Below, one piece after another: positions 36,690 through 45,364 of a DNA stretch of 64,000 bases. Positions within the stretch are counted from its first letter, which is position 1, and every line of letters starts with the position of its first letter. The stretch covers positions 1,488,001-1,552,000 of the forward strand of contig RCZF01000001.1 of NCBI GenBank assembly GCA_006438735.1, read 5' to 3'. The DNA is from Sphingomonas koreensis. Its GTDB lineage: Bacteria; Pseudomonadota; Alphaproteobacteria; Sphingomonadales; Sphingomonadaceae. The notes below the pieces were generated by a model that worked only from the letters and a program-made list of their open reading frames with translations, had not been told where the DNA came from and did no database searches. The position numbers and the translations under genes are program-made.

Positions 36690-37946
36690 ATGGACACCAT
36701 CTCACACACCACCACCGCCCTGCCGGCGCTCGCCGATCGCAACCATCGTTGCGACGGGTGGACGCCCGATCGGCAGCGCGCGTTTCTCGAAGCGATTGCC
36801 GAAGGCCACACCGTCGGCTCGGCCTGCGCACTGGTCGGCATGGCGCCGTCCTCCGCCTATGCGCTGCGCCGGCGCGCGGCCGGCGCGGGCTTCGCGCTCG
36901 GCTGGCGCGCCGCCAATCTGCTCGCGCGGGAGAAGGTCGCCGATACGCTCCTCGCCCGCGCGATCGACGGGCAGGTCGAAACGCTCACCCGGCCCGATGG
37001 CGAGACGATCACCCGCCACCGCTACGATAACCGCCTGGCCTCGACGATGCTCGCCCGCCTCGATCGCTTCGCCGACAAGGATGCGGGCGAGGCGACGCAT
37101 CAGGCCGCGCGGCTGGTCGCCGCCGAGTTTGATGGCTTCCTCGATCTGATCGATCGCAACGAAGGACCGGCGCGCACCGGCATCTTCCTCGCCGCGCGCA
37201 TCGCCGGCGACGAGGTCGATCCCGATCTCGGCGCCGTCCTGTCGCTCGCCCGCGCCGATCGCTGGCTGCGCACCGGCCGCGGCGCCGCGTCCGAGATCGA
37301 CGTGGCGGATCTCGATCCCGACGCCCGCACCGGCTGGACCGCCGAACAATGGGTCCGCGCCGAAGCCGCCGGCCTCGTCGCCTTCGCGAGCCCCGCCGAA
37401 CCCGCGCGACACTCTCCACTTTCTCCACTTCACCCCGACGAAGACGACGAAACGGTCGAGGATCAGCCGATCTGGTGGGACGGCATGGAGCACCAATGGC
37501 TGACCAGCTTCGCCCCGCCGCCGGGCTTCGACGGCGAGGAGGACGGCGACTATGGCGACGACGATTATTCGCGCACCCTCACGCCCGAGGAGGAACAGGT
37601 GGTCGAGGCCCATCACCGCGCCGAACGCGCCCAGCGCCTGGCCGCCGCCGCCCCCGAACGCGATGCCTGGTTCGCCGGCCTGTCGGATGCCCTCGAGCCC
37701 GCCGCCGCCGAACCGCGGCCGCCAGCCGCCCCTGCGGCTACACCACCCGAGCCGCGCCCGCCCCATCAACCGGCGGCTGCGGCCCCGCCCGCCGCCAACG
37801 CCCCCGCGCCGCCCGGCGGCCGCGCGTCCACCAGCGCCGATGCGTTCGACGCCCTTGTGCCTCCGGCGCCGCCAACGCCCCCGCCGTTCCCCCTCGACGC
37901 CCGATCGGGGAACGCCGACGCGCGTCTATCGTTCTTAGGTACATGA
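36690..37946 (+). CDS. Hypothetical protein with terminase-small-subunit-like HTH
   Basis: A 418-residue protein. Its N-terminus (WTPDRQRAFLEAIAEGHTVG, then ACALVGMAPSSAYALRRRAA) forms a helix-turn-helix like those of phage terminase small subunits or transposase-type regulators. The middle (residues 80-190) is a charged helical domain. The C-terminal half is acidic and then Pro/Ala-rich (EEDGDYGDDDYSRTLTPEEE, PPAAPAATPPEPRPP), probably disordered. GGGAGGGAACG precedes ATG 36690. It overlaps the next gene by ATGA. A DNA-binding role is suggested; no established family name is known to me. Confidence 0.65.
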   Translation: MDTISHTTTALPALADRNHRCDGWTPDRQRAFLEAIAEGHTVGSACALVGMAPSSAYALRRRAAGAGFALGWRAANLLAREKVADTLLARAIDGQVETLTRPDGETITRHRYDNRLASTMLARLDRFADKDAGEATHQAARLVAAEFDGFLDLIDRNEGPARTGIFLAARIAGDEVDPDLGAVLSLARADRWLRTGRGAASEIDVADLDPDARTGWTAEQWVRAEAAGLVAFASPAEPARHSPLSPLHPDEDDETVEDQPIWWDGMEHQWLTSFAPPPGFDGEEDGDYGDDDYSRTLTPEEEQVVEAHHRAERAQRLAAAAPERDAWFAGLSDALEPAAAEPRPPAAPAATPPEPRPPHQPAAAAPPAANAPAPPGGRASTSADAFDALVPPAPPTPPPFPLDARSGNADARLSFLGT

Positions 37947-38239
37947 CCCAGAAACGAGACAGTCACGGCCGCTTCAAGGCCGATCACCACAAGCGCAACA
38001 TCGCCATCGGCGCCACCACCGCAGTCGGCGCGGTCGCCGGCTTGGTCGGCGCGGCGCTGCGCTTCGGCCTGCTCGATCGCCTATTCCCGCACAGCGAAGG
38101 CCACGCCGCCCCCGATCTCGCCGAAGACCAGCCCCACCCCGACGGCAGCGAACGCGCCCCCTACGATTTCCGCCCCGACGCCACCGCCGCCGTCACCCCC
38201 GACGAACGCGAAGCGCTACGCCCGGCATCGTTCAACTGA
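37943..38239 (+). CDS. Small protein with one hydrophobic segment
   Basis: A 98-residue product, MTQKRDSHGRFKADHHKRNI followed by a Gly/Ala-rich hydrophobic segment (IGATTAVGAVAGLVGAALRF, residues 21-40) and an acidic tail with PYDFRPDATAAV. Its ATG overlaps the upstream stop (ATGA), so the two genes are translationally coupled. No family was recognised. Its 3' end overlaps the convergent membrane pseudogene by about 79 bases. Confidence 0.6.
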   Translation: MTQKRDSHGRFKADHHKRNIAIGATTAVGAVAGLVGAALRFGLLDRLFPHSEGHAAPDLAEDQPHPDGSERAPYDFRPDATAAVTPDEREALRPASFN

Positions 38240-38873
38240 TCCGATGCGAGATCGGATGAATTGCCCAGTCCTGCAGCCATCAGCGCCACCGATCCGCCGA
38301 GCTGCAGGACGATCAGCAGCGCCAGCAGCGCCGCATTCAGCCGCCGCCCGCGCACGAAGATCAGCACGATATTGATCAGCAGCCCGCCGAAACTGCCGAT
38401 TAGCGCCACCCCCGTCAGCGTCGGATCGTCGAGCACGCGTTGCTGCACCGGCGGCGCGAACATATTGCTCACCACCACGCCGACCAGCGTCAGCATCAGA
38501 TTGCCGGTCAGGATCAGCCGGTTGAACTGGTCGTAATAAGCGTCGAAATCGGGCCACTCGCCGGGCTCTTCGGGCCACACCAGCGACGACAGCAGATAAT
38601 AGCCCCCCACCACGATCGTCACCACCACCAACGACACGTAATTGAATGGCACCCCGTCCCGCGCATTATACAGGATCGTCCACCCGGTCAGCTGCCCCAC
38701 CAGCACATACAGCGCCATCAGCGGCACCAGCTTGCCCACCCGCACCTCGCGCTGCCCTCTGGCCCGCGCCCGCGCATGCAGCTTCAACACTTGGCGAACC
38801 CGCCCAGCACCTCGGCCATCGCCAGCCCGAGCAGCAACGAAAACAACGCAAACAGGAAATCGAACCCGGTCAT
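38161..38873 (-). pseudogene. Frameshifted multi-spanning membrane protein
   Basis: From ATG 38873 the minus strand encodes MTGFDFLFALFSLLLGLAMA then EVLGGFAKC and a TGA. One base later, in the next frame, it continues LKLHARARARGQREVRVGKL and several transmembrane helices (VPLMALYVLVGQLTGWTILY, VSLVVVTIVVGGYYLLSSLV, LILTGNLMLTLVGVVVSNMF and more). A single missing base around 38789-38792 (AAGTGTTG for an expected AAGGTGTTG) separates the parts. Once joined it is a membrane protein of about 235 residues with roughly six helices. Function is unknown. It is either a real loss-of-function change or a sequencing error. Confidence 0.7.
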
Positions 38874-39065
38874 CCTCGGACGCTAGCGCCAAAGCCTCCG
38901 CCTTGTCAGCCCCACAGTTCGGCCCGCCACAACCGCTCGGTCGGCTACCCGATTGAACCTGGCAACTCCTCACCGGCGTTCCGCCAGCCTATCCCCGGTT
39001 ATACGCCTTCTTGGCGCTACGCGAACGACGCGGCTTCCCCTAAATTGGCGTCAGGAGAAGCTGCC

Positions 39066-39440
39066 ATGACCAGTGCTTTCGCGGTTCTCGACATTCACCG
39101 GACGGCCGACGGCGCTTTGCCGGAGGAAGTGATCCGGCTCGCTTACAAGGCCAGTCGCCGCGTTCGCATCGCGCTGTTGCTCGACGACATCTCGCCAGCC
39201 GATATTGATCGATTGCTAGATCCGCTGGTGAAGCAATGCCGGCTCGACATTCCCGGGCTGATCTATCTCGATCGCCGCCACCCGCCATGCGAGCTCGACG
39301 TCCAGTTCGATTTCGCCGATCCGGCGCAACAGCGTGAAGTCGTCTACCATCGGCGGATTGCGCCGGGCGCCGCGTCGGCAGCAGTCGTGCTCGCCCGCTT
39401 GGCACGAGCGACGCGCTGCGACGAAGCGACCGAGTCGTGA
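39066..39440 (+). CDS. Hypothetical protein upstream of the carbamoyltransferase unit
   Basis: A 124-residue soluble protein starting MTSAFAVLDIHRTADGALPE, with GGAGAAGC before ATG 39066. It contains ASRRVRIALLLDDISPADID and a Cys pair (CRLDIPGLIYLDRRHPPC), with no signal peptide and no family that I recognise. Its stop overlaps a GTG start (GTGA) of a 51-residue ORF that in turn overlaps the carbamoyltransferase start, so it probably leads that operon. Confidence 0.55.
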   Translation: MTSAFAVLDIHRTADGALPEEVIRLAYKASRRVRIALLLDDISPADIDRLLDPLVKQCRLDIPGLIYLDRRHPPCELDVQFDFADPAQQREVVYHRRIAPGAASAAVVLARLARATRCDEATES

Positions 39441-39592
39441 AAGCATCGCTCTACTCCCTTGGGAAAATCGCCAGCGAAGATTGGCGCAAACGGGCTAATC
39501 GGCCGCTCATCCTTGCGGAGTATATCGCCGGTAAATGGTCGTCGATCGGACCGATCGGTAAATTGGCCTTCCGACAATCAGGGAGGCGGTGA
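39437..39592 (+). CDS. Small coupled ORF before the carbamoyltransferase gene
   Basis: The 51-residue product reads MKASLYSLGKIASEDWRKRA followed by NRPLILAEYIAGKWSSIGPI and a basic end. The GTG start overlaps the upstream stop (GTGA), and its TGA overlaps the next ATG (TGATG). Overlaps at both ends are typical of a translated gene rather than chance. It is basic and partly amphipathic and could associate with the membrane. No family was recognised. Confidence 0.5.
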   Translation: MKASLYSLGKIASEDWRKRANRPLILAEYIAGKWSSIGPIGKLAFRQSGRR

Positions 39593-41343
39593 TGGGCGAG
39601 CATTTCGTTGGTATCTTCGAAGGTGGGGTCGATCCGGCGGTCGGCATCGTCAGCGACGGCAAGCTGCTCGCCTATGTCGAGGAAGAGCGCTTCATCCGGA
39701 ACAAGCACGCACATGGCTGGTATCCGTCGCGATCGCTGCGCTTCTGCCTCGATCAGGCGGGGATCGGGCCCGAAGACGTCTCGGCACTGGCGATCAACTG
39801 GGACGTGCCTTCCTACACCAACGGCGCGATGCGCGACTTCTTCCAGCAGATGCGCCGCGACTGGCCGGTCGATCAGCAAACGATCAGCTGGCAGAACAGC
39901 GTGCTGCACAATTTCAGCGAAGATACGATCACCGCGCACCATGCGACTGCCTGGCGCCGCACCTTCGGCACGCTGAAGATGCCGCCGATCTGGCCGATCC
40001 CGCACCATTATGTCCACGCCATGCACGCCTTCCTGCAATCGCCGTTCGACGATGCGATCTGCCTGACAGTGGACGGATCGGGCGACCAGTTCTGCACCGT
40101 CGTCTGGCACGGCCAAGGCGATGCGGTACGCCCGCTCTACGAAGTGCCGATGCCGCATTCGCTCGGCTGGTTCTACGCCGCGGCGACCGAATATCTCGGC
40201 TTCGAGGCCTATGATGGCGAATATAAGGTGATGGGGCTGGCGGCCTATGGCCATCCCAATGCCGAGATCAAGCGCGCGGTCGATCGCCTGCTGTTCGCCG
40301 CCGAGGACAGGATCGGTTATCGCCTCGATCCGGCGCTGATCCATTACGGCCGGCACAGTTGGTCGAGCCGCTTCACCGACGCCTTCGCCGATCTGTTCGG
40401 CCGCGCGCCGCGGGCGGCGAACGAAGCGCTCGACGAATGGCATTTCGATTTCGCCTACGCCATCCAGGAAGCACTCGAAACGGCGACCCAGCGGCTCGTC
40501 CGCTGGGCGCAGGCGCAGACCGGGGCCAATACCCTGGTGATCGGCGGCGGCGTCGGCCTCAACGTCAAGATGAACAGCAAGCTGTTCGAAATGGAAGGCA
40601 TCTCGCGCATCTTCCCGCATCCCTTGTGCAGCGATAGCGGCGCCGCCGCCGGCGCGGCGCTGGTCGCCTGTTGGCAACAGACCGGCATCCGCCCCGAGCC
40701 GCTGGTCACGCTGGCGCTCGGCAACGAAGAGAGCGACGACGATATCGAGACGGTGCTCAAGCGCTGCGGCGTCGCCTATGCGCGCTCGAACGACATCGCG
40801 CGGTCGGTCGCCGGTGAACTCGCCGAGGGCCGGATCGTCGGGTGGTTCCAAGGGCGCATGGAAGCAGGCCCACGCGCGCTCGGGCAGCGCAGCATCCTCG
40901 CCGATCCGCGCCATGTCAGCGCGCGCGACCGGGTCAACAACGTCATCAAATATCGCGAGCCGTGGCGGCCCTTCTGTCCGTCGATGACAGCCGAGGCGGC
41001 CGACCGCTATCTCGAGCGCTGGGACGATGCGCCGTTCATGGTCGTCGCGTTCCGCGCCAAGCCCGAGCTCACCCGCGATGCTCCGGCGATCGTCCATGTC
41101 GACGGCACGGTGCGGGTGCAGATGGTGCAGCGGGCGACCAACCCGCTGTTCCACAGCTTGCTCGAGCGCTTCGAGCAACTGACCGGGGTGCCGGTGCTGC
41201 TCAACACCTCGTTCAACGTCAAGGGCGAGCCGATCGTCTGCACCGCGACCGACGCGCTGAGAACCTTTTTCGGCACCGGCATGGACACCCTGGCGCTGGG
41301 CAATTTCATGATCCGCAAGGCCGTGCTGCCGGAAGCGGCATGA
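39592..41343 (+). CDS. Carbamoyltransferase of the NodU/CmcH family
   Basis: A 583-residue enzyme expected to transfer a carbamoyl group from carbamoyl phosphate to a hydroxyl, usually on a sugar or natural product. The N-terminal ASKHA/Kae1-like domain (residues 1-350) shows AYVEEERFIRNKHAHGWYPS, HHYVHAMHAFLQSPFDDA, TVDGSGDQ and VIGGGVGLNVKMNSKL. The C-terminal domain carries GWFQGRMEAGPRALGQRSIL, RDRVNNVIKYREPWRPFCPS and PVLLNTSFNVKGEPIV. Length is normal and no signal peptide is present. The following sugar transferase points to a carbamoylated surface glycan rather than an antibiotic. The target hydroxyl is unknown. Confidence 0.9.
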   Translation: MGEHFVGIFEGGVDPAVGIVSDGKLLAYVEEERFIRNKHAHGWYPSRSLRFCLDQAGIGPEDVSALAINWDVPSYTNGAMRDFFQQMRRDWPVDQQTISWQNSVLHNFSEDTITAHHATAWRRTFGTLKMPPIWPIPHHYVHAMHAFLQSPFDDAICLTVDGSGDQFCTVVWHGQGDAVRPLYEVPMPHSLGWFYAAATEYLGFEAYDGEYKVMGLAAYGHPNAEIKRAVDRLLFAAEDRIGYRLDPALIHYGRHSWSSRFTDAFADLFGRAPRAANEALDEWHFDFAYAIQEALETATQRLVRWAQAQTGANTLVIGGGVGLNVKMNSKLFEMEGISRIFPHPLCSDSGAAAGAALVACWQQTGIRPEPLVTLALGNEESDDDIETVLKRCGVAYARSNDIARSVAGELAEGRIVGWFQGRMEAGPRALGQRSILADPRHVSARDRVNNVIKYREPWRPFCPSMTAEAADRYLERWDDAPFMVVAFRAKPELTRDAPAIVHVDGTVRVQMVQRATNPLFHSLLERFEQLTGVPVLLNTSFNVKGEPIVCTATDALRTFFGTGMDTLALGNFMIRKAVLPEAA

Positions 41344-42002
41344 ACGGCGCAACCGAAGCCAGTCATCAGCGAGACCGATCCGGGCTCTACCGACGGATCG
41401 CGGACATCGCCGTGGTGATCGTCGCGGCTCCCTTTGCCGCGATCATCATGGCGGCGATGGCGCCGGTGGTCCTTATCGGCCTGGGTCGCCCCGTCCTGTT
41501 CCGGCAGCAGCGATCGGGGCGTGGCGGAACGGTGTTCGCGTTGTTCAAGTTTCGCACGATGCACGACCGCACCGGCGCCGACGGCACGCCGCTGCCCGAC
41601 GCGCAACGAACGCCCGCGATCGGCCGGCTGCTGCGGCGATCACGGCTCGATGAACTTCCCGAATTATGGAACATTCTGCGCGGCGACATGAGCCTGATCG
41701 GCCCCCGCCCCTTGCTGCCCGATACGATCGAGGCACTGGGCGATGTCGGCCGCCATCGCGGCCGCGTCGCGCCGGGTCTGACCGGATGGGCGCAGACCAG
41801 CGGCAACGCGATCCTGACCAATGCCGACAAGCTCGCGCTCGATCTGTGGTATATCGATCATCGCACGGTCTGGCTCGATCTGCTGATCGTCGTGCGCACC
41901 ATCGGGCTGATGATCGGTGGAGACCGCATCAACCATGACCGCCTCGCCCGCGCGAAAGCCGGCGTGGCGATCACCGCACGGCGAGCCGATCGCGAACGCT
42001 GA
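41340..42002 (+). CDS. Initiating sugar transferase (bacterial phosphoglycosyl transferase)
   Basis: A 220-residue, single-helix phosphoglycosyl transferase. A membrane anchor (residues 20-48) precedes the catalytic domain, with LFRQQRSGRGGTVFALFKFRTM split by the expected Arg/Lys residues. RRSRLDELPELWNILRGDMS (the Asp-Glu catalytic dyad), LIGPRPLLP and APGLTGWAQTSGNA follow. It would transfer a sugar phosphate to undecaprenyl phosphate at the inner membrane, the first step of polysaccharide or glycoconjugate assembly. ATG 41340 overlaps the carbamoyltransferase stop (ATGA). No polymerase or flippase genes are adjacent. Confidence 0.88.
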   Translation: MNGATEASHQRDRSGLYRRIADIAVVIVAAPFAAIIMAAMAPVVLIGLGRPVLFRQQRSGRGGTVFALFKFRTMHDRTGADGTPLPDAQRTPAIGRLLRRSRLDELPELWNILRGDMSLIGPRPLLPDTIEALGDVGRHRGRVAPGLTGWAQTSGNAILTNADKLALDLWYIDHRTVWLDLLIVVRTIGLMIGGDRINHDRLARAKAGVAITARRADRER

Positions 42003-42111
42003 GTTGATCCAGCGCGGCTTCAGCAGGCCGCGGCTATAACGAAGTACGACCGGTGCGCGATTGGGCATGCCGAAGCGATCGCGCACCATCCGCCGGCGCG
42101 GAGGCGAGCGG

Positions 42112-43761
42112 ATGGCGTCAATCGTAACTCAGAAGCGGCGCGAATGGCTGGCAGGCCTGTCGTCGATCGCCTATCGGGCCGATCCCGAGCGGCTGATCGC
42201 GCTGGGCCGCCTTTTTGCCTGCAGCCTGGCGCTGCTCTCCGTTTATCTCGACCCCACGACGCCGAGCGCGAACGTGACCGAAACCTATGCCGTGTTGTTC
42301 GGCTATGTCGTCATCAGCGTGGTGTTCGCCATCCCACCACTCTTTGTGCGATCGGGTGTCCTGCGCATGCTGCAGACGCCGATCGATGTCCTGATGATCG
42401 GGCTCCTGGCGCATTATACCGACGAGCTGGAAAGCCCCTTTTTCGGATTCTGCACCTTCGCTCTGATCGGCGCGACGATCCGCTGGGGATGGCGCGGCGC
42501 GCTGGGTACCGCGGCTTTACTCCAGATCATGATCCTCATGGTTGGCATCCCGGATTTGTTCGACGGTAACGATTGGCCGCTCAACGTCCTCATCATGCGG
42601 ACGGTGTTTTGCTGGGTCGCGGCAATGATGCTCGGCTATTTCGGCAGCTATCGCAGTCGCAACGAATATCGCCTGCGGGAGCTCGCTTCGTGGCCGATCG
42701 AAATCGTGCCGACCGGCGACCGGCCGTGGCTATCGGAGGCGTTGAACCATGCCGCGACCGTGCTCGGCACCGATCGCATTCTCGTGCTCTGGCAAGATCA
42801 GGATGCAACCGCGAGCACCCTGGCCTTCTGGACCGGAGAACGCTGCCAATTTCTCGACGACGCCCGCATTCCGATGGAGCTCAGCTCGTACGAACGTACG
42901 CCGACCGTTTGGCGACGCCAGCAAGCTGCCGATCTGCTGGACACGATCGCGCCTGCATCCGAGAACGCCGATTGGCACCGGTTCCTGAGACGCGGGCGCA
43001 AGTCTCTCCATCTCGCGCGATTCGACAGCATCCGTTACCGCGGTTGGGTGATCGTGATCGATCCGGCCTTCCGTGAGGAAAGTGTCGATTCGCTGGTCCG
43101 GATCGTCGCGGCGCGGATTGGCCTGGCGCTCGAGCAGTTTTCCATCGTCAGCGATCTATCCGCCGCCGCCGGGCTGCAGGAACGAGCGCGGCTAACTCGA
43201 GACCTTCACGACAGCGTGCTGCAGGATCTGACAGCGGCGGTGTGGCAACTCGATGCAGCGATGAAACAGCTCGCCCCGAATGCCCAGCAAACGCTCTCGC
43301 GAATCCACGATGTATTGCAACAGCAGCAATATCGCCTGCGCCGTCTGGTGACGGATACGCGCGCGCATCGCCCGCACGGCGGGCTGCTCATGGAGCAATT
43401 GCAGACCTTTGCCGAACCGCTCGGGCGGCAATGGAATTGTCGACTCGAGCTGTCGGTCGAGCCGCCTCAATTGAGGGTCAGCAACTCGATCGCCACCGAA
43501 CTCTGTCTCGCCTTGTCCGAGGCGACAGCCAATGCGGCGCGTCACGGCGCGGCGGAAAAGCTTACCGTCAGCATCGTGTCCGAGCAGGACAACCTTCGGA
43601 TCGAATTCGAGGATGACGGGAATGGCGCGGACGGCCGCGCGCCGTTACCCCGATCGATGAGCGAGCGCGTCGCCGAACTCGGCGGCACGCTGATCGGCAC
43701 GCAGCGCGCGATCGGCCACGGGCTGCGGATGACCTTGCCCCTGCATGCGGGTAGCCGATGA
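42112..43761 (+). CDS. Membrane sensor histidine kinase, NarL-type partner
   Basis: A 549-residue kinase. The N-terminus has about five transmembrane helices (residues 25-185). A GAF-like region follows (190-330). Then comes a HisKA_3 dimerisation domain with RLTRDLHDSVLQDLTAAVWQ (phosphoacceptor His) and a GHKL ATPase end with LSEATANAARHG (N box), EFEDDGNGAD and GHGLRMTLP. ATG 42112 was preferred because GGAGG lies seven bases upstream. It overlaps the response regulator gene by ATGA. The membrane sensor has no recognisable ligand-binding domain. It is next to glycan genes and probably regulates them. Confidence 0.88.
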   Translation: MASIVTQKRREWLAGLSSIAYRADPERLIALGRLFACSLALLSVYLDPTTPSANVTETYAVLFGYVVISVVFAIPPLFVRSGVLRMLQTPIDVLMIGLLAHYTDELESPFFGFCTFALIGATIRWGWRGALGTAALLQIMILMVGIPDLFDGNDWPLNVLIMRTVFCWVAAMMLGYFGSYRSRNEYRLRELASWPIEIVPTGDRPWLSEALNHAATVLGTDRILVLWQDQDATASTLAFWTGERCQFLDDARIPMELSSYERTPTVWRRQQAADLLDTIAPASENADWHRFLRRGRKSLHLARFDSIRYRGWVIVIDPAFREESVDSLVRIVAARIGLALEQFSIVSDLSAAAGLQERARLTRDLHDSVLQDLTAAVWQLDAAMKQLAPNAQQTLSRIHDVLQQQQYRLRRLVTDTRAHRPHGGLLMEQLQTFAEPLGRQWNCRLELSVEPPQLRVSNSIATELCLALSEATANAARHGAAEKLTVSIVSEQDNLRIEFEDDGNGADGRAPLPRSMSERVAELGGTLIGTQRAIGHGLRMTLPLHAGSR

Positions 43762-44402
43762 CATCGCTGGTGTTGTGCGATGACCATGCGCTGATCCTCG
43801 GCGGTCTGCGCACGCTGATCGCCGACGAAGCCGATTTCAGCATCGTCGCCACCGCTGAAGACGGTATCGAGGCACTCGACGTCATTCACCGCCACAAGCC
43901 GGATATCGCGCTGGTCGATATTTCGATGCCACGCATCGACGGCATCGCCCTCTTGCAGCGGATCGATCGCGAAGGCTGGCCAATCAAGGTCGTCCTGCTC
44001 AGCGCGAGCATTTCGGATTCACAAATACTCGAAGCGATCGCTGCCGGCGTCGCGGGAATCGTCCTCAAGGACGAAGCGCCGGCGACACTTGTCCAATGTC
44101 TGCGGACGGTCGCGCGCGGCGGGCGCTGGCTGCCGCCGCATCTCGTCGTCCCGGCAATCAACCGCGGCCGAGCCCGCGACGTCACGCCGTTAGCCGCGCT
44201 TACCCCGCGCGAACGACAGGTCGCGGCGCTCGTCGCGAAGGGCAAGGCCAACCGCGAGGTCGCAGCCGCGCTCTCGATCACCGAGGGCACCGTGAAAATC
44301 CATCTCCACACCATCTATTCGAAACTTGAGGTCGACAACCGCACGGCGTTCGCCATCATGTTTGCGCGGTGGTCCGAAGACCGACCTGCCCAGGCTCAGT
44401 GA
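43758..44402 (+). CDS. LuxR/NarL-family response regulator
   Basis: A 214-residue regulator. The receiver domain (residues 1-120) has the acidic pair near residues 8-9 (LCDDH), the phosphoacceptor Asp 54 in ALVDISMP and the Lys in GIVLKDEAP. The C-terminal LuxR helix-turn-helix (150-205) reads LTPRERQVAALVAKGKANRE, AAALSITEGTVKIHLHTIYS. It would bind DNA once phosphorylated by the upstream kinase. It is the last gene of the carbamoyltransferase unit and is convergent with cyoD. Confidence 0.92.
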   Translation: MTSLVLCDDHALILGGLRTLIADEADFSIVATAEDGIEALDVIHRHKPDIALVDISMPRIDGIALLQRIDREGWPIKVVLLSASISDSQILEAIAAGVAGIVLKDEAPATLVQCLRTVARGGRWLPPHLVVPAINRGRARDVTPLAALTPRERQVAALVAKGKANREVAAALSITEGTVKIHLHTIYSKLEVDNRTAFAIMFARWSEDRPAQAQ

Positions 44403-44426
44403 CGCGCAACGCGGGCGCCGGCCGGA

Positions 44427-44741
44427 TTACATCATCCGGGCGCGAAGGTTCATCAGGATCACCAGCGTTCCCGAAACCATCAGGACAATAATCAGCGTCG
44501 AGAACAGGATCAGCCGCAGGTCGTCGCGCGTCGATCGGGCGAGCGTGATGTGCAGGAAGAAGCGGAAGTGGACGATCATCTGGACCAGCGCGAGGACAAG
44601 GACGACTGCCAGCGTCGCGTGGCCCGTAAAGCTCGGCCAGCGCACCGCGGCGAATGCCGCACCGGTAAGCGCCAGCGCGGCGACATAGCCGATGAGATAG
44701 GTGCGGATGTCGGCGCGCTCGCCCTGATTGGGATCGCTCAT
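44427..44741 (-). CDS. cyoD: Cytochrome bo ubiquinol oxidase subunit IV
   Basis: The 104-residue product is the small subunit of the haem-copper quinol oxidase, with three transmembrane helices (ADIRTYLIGYVAALALTGAA, ATLAVVLVLALVQMIVHFRF, LILFSTLIIVLMVSGTLVIL). The conserved FRFFLHITL lies between helices two and three. It assists assembly of the copper site. It overlaps the cyoC stop by ATGA and ends the operon. No cyoE (haem O synthase) follows here. Confidence 0.92.
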   Translation of the reverse strand: MSDPNQGERADIRTYLIGYVAALALTGAAFAAVRWPSFTGHATLAVVLVLALVQMIVHFRFFLHITLARSTRDDLRLILFSTLIIVLMVSGTLVILMNLRARMM

Positions 44742-45364
44742 CGGATCAGCCCCTGCAGATAGACGACCGAGAAGATCGCGATCCAGACGATATCGAGGAA
44801 GTGCCAGAACAGGCCAAGCCGCAGCAGATTGATCTTCACCCGCTCGTCACGGCCGAACATCGGCAGCTGGATCATTATCACGACCAGCCACAGGCAGCCC
44901 GCCGCGACGTGCAAGCCGTGAAGCGGCACGAGGGCGAAGAAGGACGACAGATAGCCGCTTCGGCTGGGCAGCGCGCCGTCGGCGAACATGGTGTGGAAAT
45001 CGCGCAACTCCATGCCGAGAAACGCGAGCCCCAGCAGCAGCGTCACCGCGAGCCAGGCGAGCAGGCGGCGCTGCGACCCGCCATGCTTCATCGTCACCGA
45101 GGCCATGCCGAACGTCACGCTGCTGGTGAGCAGGATCAGCGTTTCGATGAACGCCGGGACGATCTTATATTCCTGCGCCGGGGTCGGCCCGCCGGCGGTG
45201 CCCGCGAGCATCACGCCGTAAGTGGCGAAAAGCAGCGCGAAGATCACCGCGTCGCTCATCAGAAAGACCCAAAAGCCCGAGACGCCGATTTCGGCCTGCT
45301 CGTGCGTTTCCTCGTCGCTGTCGCCCAGGTTGATCCCGGCGTGTTTGACCTCGCCCGCGCTCAC
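44738..45364 (-). CDS. cyoC: Cytochrome bo ubiquinol oxidase subunit III
   Basis: A 208-residue subunit III with five transmembrane helices: GFWVFLMSDAVIFALLFATY, then PAFIETLILLTSSVTFGMAS and others, including FALVPLHGLHVAAGCLWLVV and FWHFLDIVWIAIFSVVYLQG. A charged N-terminus (DSDEETHEQAE) is typical. It is an inner-membrane component of the oxidase. GTG 45364 overlaps the cyoB stop (GTGA); longer readings have no family similarity. Confidence 0.93.
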   Translation of the reverse strand: MSAGEVKHAGINLGDSDEETHEQAEIGVSGFWVFLMSDAVIFALLFATYGVMLAGTAGGPTPAQEYKIVPAFIETLILLTSSVTFGMASVTMKHGGSQRRLLAWLAVTLLLGLAFLGMELRDFHTMFADGALPSRSGYLSSFFALVPLHGLHVAAGCLWLVVIMIQLPMFGRDERVKINLLRLGLFWHFLDIVWIAIFSVVYLQGLIR

